Positions 44,667 through 54,504 of a stretch of DNA of 64,000 bases are shown in pieces. Each line of letters starts with the position of its first letter. Within the stretch, counting starts at the first letter, position 1. Made by a program: the position numbers and the translations under genes. This DNA is from Winogradskyella tangerina (GTDB lineage: Bacteria > Bacteroidota > Bacteroidia > Flavobacteriales > Flavobacteriaceae): assembly GCF_003260205.1 (NCBI RefSeq), contig NZ_QERF01000001.1, positions 124,001-188,000 of the forward strand. The letters run 5' to 3'. The notes below the pieces were generated by a model, which searched no databases, was not told the DNA's origin, and saw only the letters and a list, made by a program, of their open reading frames with translations.

Positions 44667-44846
44667 ATGAAGACCAGACGAAAGTCTAAGCATAATAACC
44701 CACTCATTAGCAGAGCTTTAGAAGTTATTGCCGAGCTACTACCCTCTAATTTTTTAATCAATAATTATTTCTCACACTCAATTTACATTGGGTTGTGTGT
44801 AAGGAATCTTGCTATAAACAAACAAATTATAACAATTAACCAATGA
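44667..44846 (+). CDS. Doubtful small ORF, 59 residues
   Basis: An ATG-led reading frame of 59 residues with a basic N-terminus (KTRRKSKHNN) and a mildly hydrophobic middle. It has a -7 box and hairpin upstream, but no recognisable homology or domain. The region's high AT content makes chance ORFs common. I list it only because it is the one plausible reading frame in the 669-bp spacer. Confidence 0.2.
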   Translation: MKTRRKSKHNNPLISRALEVIAELLPSNFLINNYFSHSIYIGLCVRNLAINKQIITINQ

Positions 44847-45138
44847 AACTAAAAACATAAAATTGAAGTAAAAGACCGTTAATTAATTCTTGTGACTATT
44901 TCTTAACTAATGTGTCTTATTTACGATTAACCCTTAAATAATAACATTGAAGATTCTACATTTTATGAGTCCCCTAACTTAACCCTACGTTAAATCTCAA
45001 AAATCCATTTTCAGTGTTGTAGCCGCAGAATTAAAGAATTCTGGCGGAGGATGTTTTATATAGGTATATCAACCTTTATAGGCAACTTCCTGCAGTTCTT
45101 TTTCTGCTAAAAATTTTATGTAATAAAACAACACAGCT

Positions 45139-48100
45139 ATGAACAAGATTTTCATGACCTTTGTATTAGCACTACTTTGTTTTAAAGGCATTAGCCAAAC
45201 AACAATTTATACAGAGGATTTTACCAATCAAGTTGGTAAAGGCGCAATTGGCTCTAGTACAAGTAGCCCTACCATCGATCTTTCTGGTGTCGACTGGACT
45301 ATCGACGTTAGCAACGCCACCCTTTCAGCAACAACAGATTATTTTAGTGTAGTTACTGTAAGCGGAAATCAATTACTAGAAGGTAGAGACTTAGACGTAA
45401 GCGCAACATGGTTTTCACCAAATATTGATATTTCAGACTTCACAAATGTTGGCTTTACAATTAATGTTTCGGAATCTAATGGAACAGGTGGAAATAACCT
45501 GGAAAGCACAGATACTGTTCTCATTGAATATCGAATAGATTCGGGAACTTGGACTACGGCCTCAACCAACGGAAGTTTTTCAGACGATTATGATCTTACC
45601 GTAAGTAGTGAGACTGGATTATTAGGCTCAAACTTAGAAATACGAGTAACCATGACCAACAATGGTGGTGGTGAACGTCAACGAATAGATGACATTGAAG
45701 TTACAGGTACTCGTGATTGTAATGTTGCGTATAGTCTACCTTTTAATGAAGGGTTTGAAGGAGGCGTCTTCCCTCCTGAATGCTGGCAAAGTTACAGAGG
45801 AAGTAACGGTTTAGGAACAGTCAATGACTGGACTACCTCAACGCTCGTCTCTAACTCTGGTACAACATCGGCCTTTGTAGAGTTTGAAGTTGTTTCTGGC
45901 GGAAATGCACAAGATTGGCTGGTAACGCCTGCTATTGATCTTGGTACCGCTCAAACCCAGCTACGATTTTTTGCAAGAGAGCAGTTTACAATAGATTTCA
46001 ATACTGAATATTCGATACGAATTTCGCAAACATCTGCTACAGATATTTCAAGTTTTACAACTATTCAAACTTATAACGAATCTCAACTCGGTAATACTTA
46101 CAATGAAAAAACAGTAGATTTATCAGCCTACAGTGGTGTGGTTTACATTGCCTTTGTAATGGAACAAAATGACGGTGACAATTGGTTTCTAGACGATGTT
46201 TCAGTAGTTGAACTTCCTGCTTGTACAATTCCAGACGAAGTTTCAAACGTGACAGTAGGATTTGACGATTCTGTTGTTAACTTGAACTGGGCACTCGGCT
46301 CTTGTTATGATGATATTCTAGTGGTAGCTAAAGAAGGAAGTCCAGTGACCACAACACCAACAGGAGATGGAAGCTCATATACAGCAGATTCAATTTTTGG
46401 TAATGGTACCGAAATCGCTACTGATGAATTCGTAGTATTCAATAGTATTGGTAGTAATGTGGATATTAGTAATGTTTCTGTGGGGAATACTTATCATTTT
46501 TCAATTTTTACCAGAAAGGGGACAACTTGGAGTACGGGAGTTCCAATTAGCATTACCTTAGATTATTGCACCGTTTCTGGCGACACTGCCTTTGCTACGG
46601 CAATTACATTGGTAGATTTTGGGGATATCAACAATATCACTGGTCAAGGTTCTGGATACGACGATTTTACGGCACAATCCACGAGTATTGAAAGAGGTGA
46701 ATCTGAAGACTTAACCGTTAATCTTAATACAGATGGTGATTTTAGAGTGTACAGCTATGCTTGGATTGATTGGAACGCCGACGGAGATTTTGATGATGCT
46801 GGTGAAACTTATGACCTAGGCGAATCTGAAAATACCCCAGATGGCCCAACCTCTAATAGTGCTTTAACGATTACAGCTCCTGTTGATGCCGTTATTGGAG
46901 ATACGAGATTGCGTGTACTTTGCCAGTATTTCGCTACAACAATTCCTACAAATGGTCCATGTGATGGATCAACTGATGGTGAAATTGAAGATTATACCAT
47001 CACTGTTTTACCAGGGATCACTTATGTATACGACGATGGATGGTCACCTGCCGATCCAAATGGTGTTGCTACATTGGCAAACCCTATTCAGGTAATACGT
47101 GGGAATGCGGTTATTTCAACCTCAACCCAATGTGAAAGTGTTGTTGTAGATCCGGCTGCAAGTTTAACGGTCAATACCGGAGTTACTTTAGACATTGCTA
47201 ATAGTCTAGACTTAGAATCAACAAGCATTGCTTTTTCAAGTTTAATTCTCGACGGCACAATTAATGGTACAATTAATTACCTAAGACATGTCAACTCCGC
47301 AAGCGGAAGTGGAACAACAACAGGTAATAACGATCTTATTAGTCCACCGTTACAAGGGCAGACTTTTGGAGAATTTACAAGTGCTAATCCCAACATTTTA
47401 TCGGGTACAATTGGGGGTAGTCCTGCGTTTTTATTTGGCACTTTTGATTCGGCGACAAGTACGTATTTGAATTTTACTCCAGCAAATAACCCAGATCCAT
47501 TAGCCACCGGAATTGGTTATCGCACTGGCTCAACAGATAACGGCACTTATACCTTCACAGGTACCGTTGAAACGGGTGATGTAGAAATTAGTGTAACGAA
47601 TGGAGGCGCTTCCAATTGGAATTTAATAGGAAACCCTTATCCGAGTTATATCAATGTTCAGTCAATATTAAATGAAACCACTAACCGAAATCGTTTTGAT
47701 GAAAATGCAGTCGGAATTTATGGATATGACGGCTCAGCAACCGATGGATGGACCATCTATAATTTAGCCAATACTGATGGTTCTACTATAATTGCACCAG
47801 GGCAAGGCTTTTTTATTGATGCCGAAACATCAGGTACATTTAGATTTACTCCTAGTATGCGAATGACAGGCACTTCAGATGATTTTATTTTAGGCAGAAA
47901 CAGTCAGCCACTCACCTTTTTGAAACTTCAAATAAATGATGGGTCTAATAATTTTCATACCGACTTTTATTTTAACGACAATGCAAGTCTAGCTTTAGAT
48001 GAAGGTTATGACGCTTCAGTTTGGAATAGCACTCCTGCCAGTTTCTCTGTTCACTCTTATTTAGTTGAAAATGATAATGGCAGAGCTATGGCAATTCAGG

Positions 48101-48597
48101 CTTTACACAGTAATGATGTTTCAGACGTTACAATTCCTTTAGGAATAAATGTAAATCCAAATCAAACTGTAGTGTTTAGCATTCAGGAATCTACCTTGCC
48201 AAATGACGTTAATGTTTACTTGGAAGATGTAGTGACCGAAACGACAACGTTGTTGAATGATGAAAATTATGAAGTGGTATTAGATAGTCCTACTATTGAA
48301 AAAGGAAGATTTTATCTAAGGTTTGTCAATCAAACGTTGAGTGTTAATGAAAACACCATGAATGCATTGCAAATTTTCACAGATCAACAGCAACGTTCCT
48401 TGACCGTTAAAGGCCAACTTCAAAGTGAAGCGCAACTCAAACTATATGACCTTCAAGGTAGAGTTGTAAATATTTTTACTTTAAAGGAGGATACCACGCT
48501 TCAAACATTTGATATTTCAGAATTACCATCTGGTATATATGTTGCAGACATTCAGAATCAAAATGCACGTAAAACGCAGAAGATTATTCTGCGATAA
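45139..48597 (+). CDS. T9SS-secreted protein with choice-of-anchor J and GEVED domains
   Basis: A 1152-residue surface or secreted protein with a Sec signal peptide (ends FKGISQ). After an N-terminal beta domain, residues about 195-360 form a choice-of-anchor J/MAM-like module (GFEGGVFPPECW; DGDNWFLDDVSV). Residues about 480-625 carry a GEVED domain (WIDWNADGDFDDAGE; CDGSTDGEIEDYTI). From about 629 to the end is the C-terminal half shared with the next two genes (NLIGNPYPSY; GIYGYDGSATDGW), ending in a type A sorting tail (LYDLQGRVV; SGIYVADI; KIILR). The cargo function is unknown; adhesion is a reasonable guess. Paralogous in its C-terminal half to 48835 and 52084. Confidence 0.85.
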   Translation: MNKIFMTFVLALLCFKGISQTTIYTEDFTNQVGKGAIGSSTSSPTIDLSGVDWTIDVSNATLSATTDYFSVVTVSGNQLLEGRDLDVSATWFSPNIDISDFTNVGFTINVSESNGTGGNNLESTDTVLIEYRIDSGTWTTASTNGSFSDDYDLTVSSETGLLGSNLEIRVTMTNNGGGERQRIDDIEVTGTRDCNVAYSLPFNEGFEGGVFPPECWQSYRGSNGLGTVNDWTTSTLVSNSGTTSAFVEFEVVSGGNAQDWLVTPAIDLGTAQTQLRFFAREQFTIDFNTEYSIRISQTSATDISSFTTIQTYNESQLGNTYNEKTVDLSAYSGVVYIAFVMEQNDGDNWFLDDVSVVELPACTIPDEVSNVTVGFDDSVVNLNWALGSCYDDILVVAKEGSPVTTTPTGDGSSYTADSIFGNGTEIATDEFVVFNSIGSNVDISNVSVGNTYHFSIFTRKGTTWSTGVPISITLDYCTVSGDTAFATAITLVDFGDINNITGQGSGYDDFTAQSTSIERGESEDLTVNLNTDGDFRVYSYAWIDWNADGDFDDAGETYDLGESENTPDGPTSNSALTITAPVDAVIGDTRLRVLCQYFATTIPTNGPCDGSTDGEIEDYTITVLPGITYVYDDGWSPADPNGVATLANPIQVIRGNAVISTSTQCESVVVDPAASLTVNTGVTLDIANSLDLESTSIAFSSLILDGTINGTINYLRHVNSASGSGTTTGNNDLISPPLQGQTFGEFTSANPNILSGTIGGSPAFLFGTFDSATSTYLNFTPANNPDPLATGIGYRTGSTDNGTYTFTGTVETGDVEISVTNGGASNWNLIGNPYPSYINVQSILNETTNRNRFDENAVGIYGYDGSATDGWTIYNLANTDGSTIIAPGQGFFIDAETSGTFRFTPSMRMTGTSDDFILGRNSQPLTFLKLQINDGSNNFHTDFYFNDNASLALDEGYDASVWNSTPASFSVHSYLVENDNGRAMAIQALHSNDVSDVTIPLGINVNPNQTVVFSIQESTLPNDVNVYLEDVVTETTTLLNDENYEVVLDSPTIEKGRFYLRFVNQTLSVNENTMNALQIFTDQQQRSLTVKGQLQSEAQLKLYDLQGRVVNIFTLKEDTTLQTFDISELPSGIYVADIQNQNARKTQKIILR

Positions 48598-48621
48598 CAT
48601 CAGCACCTTATATTTAGTGAC

Positions 48622-48655
48622 AAAAAAGGTATTCCTTAACAAGAATACCTTTTTT
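48622..48655 (+). terminator. Intrinsic terminator after the first T9SS gene
   Basis: AAAAAAGGTATTC pairs with GAATACCTTTTTT around an 8-nt loop, 24 bp after the stop codon. Confidence 0.88.
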
Positions 48656-48741
48656 ATTTGTCCTATTACTAATTCGTAATTAATGAATTAGTTGATTGAC
48701 GTAAATATTAGATTTTTAACGCATTGTTAATATTTAAATAG

Positions 48742-48770
48742 TTGGCAAGTGTTTTGTTTTGCTATATTTG
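48742..48770 (+). promoter_or_regulatory. Bacteroidota-type promoter for the second T9SS gene
   Basis: TTG at 48742-48744, an 18-bp spacer and TATATTTG at 48763-48770 give a near-perfect match to the primary-sigma consensus. The leader to the start codon is about 57 nt. Confidence 0.75.
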
Positions 48771-48834
48771 TCTTCCCCCCTTTTAATAGCATAACCTACG
48801 TTGTAATAATTTTAGAAAATACTTTAACTACAAT

Positions 48835-51800
48835 ATGAAACATTTCTATTCTTTTTTAATGATTTTGTTTTTGACATTTATTTTTAGTTCTGCAGGAATG
48901 TCACAAACTGTAATATTTGATGCGGATTTTTCAAATAACGGTGATGGATTTCCAGATCATACATCATCCTCTCCTCCTGCATCAGGACCGGCCTCAGTGG
49001 GACCTTTTGGGACAGCCCCAAATGCTTGGACTTTATCATATACATCAACTCCGCTTACTGATGGAACCGCCAATAGTTTTAAAGTAGTTAGTGGTGAATT
49101 ACAGAGTGATGATTGGGGTGGACAAGGAATTTTTACAAGTCAGACAATAGATGTTTCTGGAGTTTCTACAGTTGACATTTCAGCAACAGGTGTTAATTCT
49201 GGTGCCAATGATGACGATTTTACATATTTCTACATATTAGATGGTGGAAGTAGGGTAGAAACCGTCATTGGAGTAACCAACAATGGAGATCCTATAAATT
49301 ATTCCATTATGGGCTTAGATGTTTCTGGAGCAACAACATTAGAAGTAGGATTTGAATTTAGTGAAAATGGTAGTGGAGATGGATATGACGTAAGTGAGTT
49401 TACCGTAACCGATACCGGTGGTGGTGGCGCAACCACAAGTGTCCAATTCACCTCAACTTCAGCTTCTGTTTTAGAAAGTGTAGGAACAGTAGATTTAACT
49501 TTAGCCATCACGGATGAGGATGGCTCAAATGCAACGACATGCGATGTTGTAATTATTTCTGGTGATGCAGCGGATGTTGATAGTTATACAACCCAAATGG
49601 TAACCTTCCCAGCCGGAAGTTCTGCCAATCAAACAGTTACAATAACCGTAACCGATGATAGTATTTTTGAAGGTGATGAAACTATTTCTTTCGAAATACA
49701 AAATGTTGCTGGTGGCAATAGTGCTGCCGCTGGAACTGATGATCAGTTTGATTTGACTATCGAAGACAACGACCCCGATCCATCAATAACTATTTTCATT
49801 GAAGATTTTGATGGTACTTTTCCAAATTGGAGTAATGACATTGAATCACAGCTTTTTGTTGATCCAACAACACCTTCTGAAGGATTATTTATTCAGGCGG
49901 CCTCTTCAAATAATGCTAATTTTTCAGGAAATACTGCCTTTGGACGTGATTTGGATGGAGAATCCGGAGAACCATCTTTATCCCCATACACTTTTACATT
50001 CTCTTCAGTAGACGTTTCAGACTACACTTCAATAATGGTAAGTTTCGATTATCATGCATTTGCGAATGCTGAAACTGGTGATTATGAAATAGTAATCGAT
50101 GGTGTAGGACAAGGATCTGTAGAATATTTTAATGACCCTGATACTTCACCTGGTGTGAATGGTACAATAACGATTCCTGTAGCAAATGGCACTAGCACTG
50201 TTGGTCTTATTTTAACTGGAACCCTAAATGGTGGAAGTGACGTTATTGAATTTGATAATTTTAAAATAACAGGAATATTTTCTGGTCTAACTTACTCTGG
50301 AGGTTCTTGGTCGCCAAGTGCTCCTGATGGTTCTACTGGTGCTTCTGATGCCATTATTGTAGATGGTACAGCTGTTTTTGCTGCAGATGCCTCCTTAAAT
50401 GATGTATCTGTTTATCCTGGTGCTGCTTTACAAGTAGATACAGCAGTAACTTTAACCGCTAGTAGTGTTACTTTAGAATCAGAATCTGATAGTTACTCTA
50501 GCTTAATCTTAGACGGTACCATTACTGGAACTGTAAATTACAATAGATCAGTAAATTCGTTTACTGATGATGCAACCAATAACGATAACGATTTGATATC
50601 TGCACCTTTAACTGGGCAAGCATTTAGTTTATTTGATGGTGCAAATACAAATTTATTAGCCTCCACGACGGTTACGACTTTAAGAGCTTTTGCAACATTC
50701 AACAACGATACTGGAGCATATGATAACTTTGACACTACCACTAACGCTGGTACAACATTAGACGCCGCAACTGGTTATAGAACAGCAACGACAGATGGTG
50801 GCACATTAACCTTTACGGGAACTGTAAACACAGGTGATGTCGATAAAAATATTACAATTGGTACAGATGCTACTTTTTCAGAATGGAATTTAATTGGAAA
50901 CCCTTATCCTTCATATGTTGACATACAAGCTTTCTTAGAACACGAAGTAACCACTGGGATTACTAATTTTGACCTTTTAGAAGCTGGATCTGGGATTTAT
51001 GGTTATGATGGAGATGCCTCTGATGGATGGACAGTGATCACCTTGGCAAATGATGATGGTGAATTCTTTGCACCTGGACAAGGATTCTTCGTTGCTGCAA
51101 ACGGAACGGGAACATTAATCGCTGACCACGACATCGAATTTAGAGCATCTATGAGAGCCGCTGGCACCTCTGATGATTTCATAATTGGTAGAAATAGTAG
51201 CCCATTGACATTCCTTAAATTAAATGCTTCAACTATTGATAAAAATTACAGAACTGAGTTTTACTTTAATGAAAATGCAAGTCAAGGACTAGATCAAGGT
51301 TACGATGCAAAATTATGGGGTGGATCTGCTCCAGAATTTGCACTTTACTCTCATTTGGTTCAAAATAATACAGGTTTACCAATGGCTTTACAAGCTTTAA
51401 GCGACACTGATTATAATGATGTAATCATTCCTTTAGGTGTTAATGCTAATGCCGGTGAAGAATTAACCTTCAGTATTACTGAAAACACTTTACCAAGTGA
51501 TATTAACGTCTACTTAGAAGATAATGTAACCAATACTTTTACACTACTTAATGACAGTGATTATATTTTCACACCACTAAATAGTTTGAATGGTACAGGT
51601 CGTTTCTATCTTAGATTCTCAGCAAATGTTCTGTCAATTGATGATAGCGATCTAACTGATATCAGTATTTATAACGATGGTGACAGAGCCATTGTCATTG
51701 CTGGTGAATTGCTTCAGCCTACTACAGCCAAAATGTATGATTTACAAGGCCGTGTAGTAATGACAAAAACTTTAGATATTACTAGTAGAGAACAACGTAT

Positions 51801-51888
51801 TGAAACGAACCAGTTTAGCTCTGGAGTCTATATTATCCAACTGAACAATGAAATTCAAAGTATTTCACAAAAGATCATAATACGCTAA
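48835..51888 (+). CDS. T9SS-secreted protein with Calx-beta domain
   Basis: A 1017-residue protein with a Sec signal peptide (ends SSAGMSQ). After an N-terminal beta domain it has a Calx-beta repeat at about residues 203-318 (SASVLESVGTVDLTLAITDE; DDSIFEGDETISFEI), then a jelly-roll-like module (ITIFIEDFDGTFPNWS; VIEFDNFKITGIF). From about residue 482 to the end is the C-terminal half shared with its two neighbours, closing in a type A sorting tail (MYDLQGRVV; SGVYIIQL; KIIIR). Calx-beta domains bind calcium and occur in adhesins. Own promoter and terminator. Confidence 0.85.
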   Translation: MKHFYSFLMILFLTFIFSSAGMSQTVIFDADFSNNGDGFPDHTSSSPPASGPASVGPFGTAPNAWTLSYTSTPLTDGTANSFKVVSGELQSDDWGGQGIFTSQTIDVSGVSTVDISATGVNSGANDDDFTYFYILDGGSRVETVIGVTNNGDPINYSIMGLDVSGATTLEVGFEFSENGSGDGYDVSEFTVTDTGGGGATTSVQFTSTSASVLESVGTVDLTLAITDEDGSNATTCDVVIISGDAADVDSYTTQMVTFPAGSSANQTVTITVTDDSIFEGDETISFEIQNVAGGNSAAAGTDDQFDLTIEDNDPDPSITIFIEDFDGTFPNWSNDIESQLFVDPTTPSEGLFIQAASSNNANFSGNTAFGRDLDGESGEPSLSPYTFTFSSVDVSDYTSIMVSFDYHAFANAETGDYEIVIDGVGQGSVEYFNDPDTSPGVNGTITIPVANGTSTVGLILTGTLNGGSDVIEFDNFKITGIFSGLTYSGGSWSPSAPDGSTGASDAIIVDGTAVFAADASLNDVSVYPGAALQVDTAVTLTASSVTLESESDSYSSLILDGTITGTVNYNRSVNSFTDDATNNDNDLISAPLTGQAFSLFDGANTNLLASTTVTTLRAFATFNNDTGAYDNFDTTTNAGTTLDAATGYRTATTDGGTLTFTGTVNTGDVDKNITIGTDATFSEWNLIGNPYPSYVDIQAFLEHEVTTGITNFDLLEAGSGIYGYDGDASDGWTVITLANDDGEFFAPGQGFFVAANGTGTLIADHDIEFRASMRAAGTSDDFIIGRNSSPLTFLKLNASTIDKNYRTEFYFNENASQGLDQGYDAKLWGGSAPEFALYSHLVQNNTGLPMALQALSDTDYNDVIIPLGVNANAGEELTFSITENTLPSDINVYLEDNVTNTFTLLNDSDYIFTPLNSLNGTGRFYLRFSANVLSIDDSDLTDISIYNDGDRAIVIAGELLQPTTAKMYDLQGRVVMTKTLDITSREQRIETNQFSSGVYIIQLNNEIQSISQKIIIR

Positions 51889-51911
51889 ATAGTAGTGATT
51901 TAAAGAGTTTG

Positions 51912-51946
51912 AAAAAACGTATTCTTGTTCAGAATACGTTTTTTTT
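51912..51946 (+). terminator. Intrinsic terminator after the second T9SS gene
   Basis: AAAAAACGTATTCT pairs with AGAATACGTTTTTT around TGTTC, ending in T8, 24 bp after the stop codon. Confidence 0.9.
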
Positions 51947-52035
51947 ATATCTTTAGGTAATCCCTTAAATGTTTCAATCCTAGAATAATTAATTAATTCT
52001 CAAACATTTGCATTCTTAAATCAGTGAAAAAACTT

Positions 52036-52043
52036 TATATTTG
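52036..52043 (+). promoter_or_regulatory. Putative -7 box for the third T9SS gene
   Basis: TATATTTG, 40 bp before the start codon. The nearest TTG (52008-52010) is 25 bp upstream, wider than the usual 18-19 bp. Confidence 0.5.
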
Positions 52044-52083
52044 ATTATATATATTTACCATAAACCATATCTATTTTAAGCTT

Positions 52084-54327
52084 ATGAGACAGTTCTACAT
52101 TCTTTTTATTTTACTTTTTACAGCACCATTTATTGGTTTAAGCCAAACTTTAACAACAATTTCCGAGGACAACGCAAGTAACTACGGAGGCACATGGAAT
52201 AACGGTGACAACAATGGCACAGGTTTTCAGCCTTGGGTACTCACTGATAATCCAAACGGAGGTTTTGCAGGTCGTTATGTCGGTTCAACAGCTATTGGAG
52301 ATCCAGCATTTGGATTATTTTCAGGAAATAATGCTGCCGCTGAATCTTTGGCGCAACGCGGTTTTAGCCAAAGTATGCAGCCCGGAGATATATTCTCTGT
52401 GGTAATTGGACATACATCAACAATAAATGGAGAACTTGGACTAGTTTTATTAGATGGTAGTACTGTTGTTTTAACGCTAAAGTACGTTCAATTTGCGGCT
52501 AGTTGGGTTTTAAACGATGGTGGTAGCGATTTTGCAATCGCCCAAGGATTTAGTGCAAATACAAGTCTAACTTTTACATTTACCTACGAAGGAAACAATC
52601 AATATTCTTATTCTTTTGGTAGTGCATCAGGAAGTAATTTCACCTTCAATGGTACTGTTACTAACATTGATGGTGTAAGATTTTTTGATATTAATCAAGG
52701 GCCTGGTGAAAACTTTGGTATTAATAATCTGAGTATCCAGCGTCCGACTTTTACAACTATTGCAAATGGTAGTTTCAATGATGGAGCGACTTGGGAAAAT
52801 GGTGATATTCCAGACGGTCAAGGCCGAGTAATTATTAATCATGATGTAACTGTAGCTGAAGATCAAAATTTAGTGGCAACAGATTTAGAATTAGGAGGCT
52901 CAGGTAGTTTAACAATGAATTCAGTTAGCAACAATTATTCAAGTTTAATTGTAGATAATGTATCTGGAAGCGGAACTGTAAGTTACAATCGATTTGTAAA
53001 TTCTAGTGCTAATGGTAATGATCTAATTTCATCACCATTACCTGGTGAAGACTGGGCCGATTTTTTACTTTCAGGTACTAACGAAGTCGATTTATTAGAC
53101 GATGGAGGAGTGCCAACTAAAACTTATGCCTTTGCGCCATTTGACAAATCTGCTTCTGATTATGTCAATTTCGATGAAAACACTACTGCATCATTAGGTT
53201 TAGGTACTGGATATCGAGTTGCCACTGATGCCGGTACAACCTTAAGATTTACCGGTACACCATTAAATGGAACTCAATCCGTTAATATAGTTGATACTGG
53301 TAGTAGTTTTGCTGACTGGAATCTTATTGGAAATCCATACCCTTCCTATGTTAGTATGCTAGATTTCTTAAATCATGAAGTTGATACGGGTGTTAGAAAC
53401 ATAGACTTATTGGAGAGTGCATCTGGAATTTATGGTTATGATGGCGATGCTTCCGACGGCTGGACAGTGATTACTTTAGCCAATGCTGGCGCTCAACTAT
53501 TTGCTCCTGGTCAAGGCTTCTTCGTAGCTGCGGATGGTTCAGGAACGCTGATTGCCGATTACGACCTTGAGTTTACGAACGCTATGCGTTCTACAGGTAG
53601 TAGCGATGACTTTATTTTAGGAAGAAATAGCAGTAGTAACTTAACATTCTCTAAAATCAATATTAGTACGGCTACGAGTTCATATAACACAGAAGTTTAC
53701 TTCGACGCCAATGCAACTTTAGGTTTAGACCCTGGATATGATGCTGCAATTTTTGGTGGCTCTGCACCAGCTTTCTCAATTTACTCACATCTAGTTCAAG
53801 ATAATACAGGTATTCCTATTGCATTACAAGCCGTTGGTCTAACAGACGTAACCAATGTAACTATCCCATTGGGCGTCAATTCCAATGCAGGAGAAGAACT
53901 TACTTTCGACATGTCTTTCTTTTCACTTCCGGCTAATGTAGAAGTCTATCTTGATGATAATGTTGAAAGCACATCAACATTATTAAATTCGTCAGATTAT
54001 GTTATAACGCCATCATCGAATTTGAATGGCACCGGACGATTTTTCCTGAGATTTGTTGATAATTCATTATCTACACCAGAGAATTCCCTTGAAAGTTTGT
54101 CAATTTATACAGATCAAGGTAGTCGATCAATTCATGTAGCGGGTCAAATATTAGACAACACTATTGCCAATGTTTATGACATCCAAGGTCGATTAATATT
54201 GAGTAAAGCATTAGACAGCGACCTAAGATCACAAAGTATTGATGCACAGTCATTAGGTACTGGTATTTACGTGGTAGAATTGTCTAATGGAAACCAAAAG
54301 AAAGTAGAGAAAATAATTTTAAAATAG
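52084..54327 (+). CDS. T9SS-secreted protein, short member of the tandem family
   Basis: A 747-residue protein with a Sec signal peptide (ends FIGLSQ) and a single N-terminal beta-sandwich of about 200 residues (NNGTGFQPWVLTDNPNGGFA; YVGSTAIGDPAFGLF). The remaining 525 residues are the shared C-terminal half (NLIGNPYPSY; GIYGYDGDASDGWTVITLAN; APGQGFFVAADGSGTL), ending in a type A sorting tail (VYDIQGRLIL; GIYVVEL; KIILK). It is closest in the shared region to the 48835 protein. The three genes look like successive duplications with swapped N-terminal modules. Confidence 0.85.
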   Translation: MRQFYILFILLFTAPFIGLSQTLTTISEDNASNYGGTWNNGDNNGTGFQPWVLTDNPNGGFAGRYVGSTAIGDPAFGLFSGNNAAAESLAQRGFSQSMQPGDIFSVVIGHTSTINGELGLVLLDGSTVVLTLKYVQFAASWVLNDGGSDFAIAQGFSANTSLTFTFTYEGNNQYSYSFGSASGSNFTFNGTVTNIDGVRFFDINQGPGENFGINNLSIQRPTFTTIANGSFNDGATWENGDIPDGQGRVIINHDVTVAEDQNLVATDLELGGSGSLTMNSVSNNYSSLIVDNVSGSGTVSYNRFVNSSANGNDLISSPLPGEDWADFLLSGTNEVDLLDDGGVPTKTYAFAPFDKSASDYVNFDENTTASLGLGTGYRVATDAGTTLRFTGTPLNGTQSVNIVDTGSSFADWNLIGNPYPSYVSMLDFLNHEVDTGVRNIDLLESASGIYGYDGDASDGWTVITLANAGAQLFAPGQGFFVAADGSGTLIADYDLEFTNAMRSTGSSDDFILGRNSSSNLTFSKINISTATSSYNTEVYFDANATLGLDPGYDAAIFGGSAPAFSIYSHLVQDNTGIPIALQAVGLTDVTNVTIPLGVNSNAGEELTFDMSFFSLPANVEVYLDDNVESTSTLLNSSDYVITPSSNLNGTGRFFLRFVDNSLSTPENSLESLSIYTDQGSRSIHVAGQILDNTIANVYDIQGRLILSKALDSDLRSQSIDAQSLGTGIYVVELSNGNQKKVEKIILK

Positions 54328-54347
54328 AATCAAATAATTATATGAAT

Positions 54348-54415
54348 AATTATTGAGTGGGTTTGCTAGCGGACCTGTTTTAGTCAAAATCGTGGCGTCA
54401 ACTCACTCAATAATT
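54348..54415. repeat. Long inverted repeat after the third T9SS gene
   Basis: AATTATTGAGTGGGTT (54348-54363) pairs with AACTCACTCAATAATT (54400-54415), a 16-bp stem with one G-U pair and a 36-nt loop. It has no T tract. It may serve as a factor-dependent stop, a processing site or a structured RNA upstream of the peptide cassette. Confidence 0.5.
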
Positions 54416-54476
54416 TATAAACAATTTATTTTTAATAAACCTTATTATATTTATATCGTTAAATAAATAATTTTAT

Positions 54477-54484
54477 TATTTTTG
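54477..54484 (+). promoter_or_regulatory. Putative -7 box for the peptide-kinase cassette
   Basis: TATTTTTG, matching TAnnTTTG, 20 bp before the ATG of the small peptide gene. No standard -33 TTG at proper spacing. Confidence 0.5.
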
Positions 54485-54504
54485 AACCAAATCTAGGCTT
54501 GGCC

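Larger units (their letters stand above)
44470..45138. other. 669-bp AT-rich divergent spacer between capsule operon and T9SS genes
   Basis: This gene-poor stretch holds the capsule promoter candidate (44491-44498, minus), a plus-strand TATATTTG box (44595-44602), an 11-bp perfect hairpin (44638-44662), a doubtful small ORF (44667-44846) and a hairpin at 45023-45047 in which CCGCAGAATT pairs with AATTCTGGCGG with one bulge. The T9SS gene that follows therefore probably has a long structured leader. Nothing else was recognised. Confidence 0.6.
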
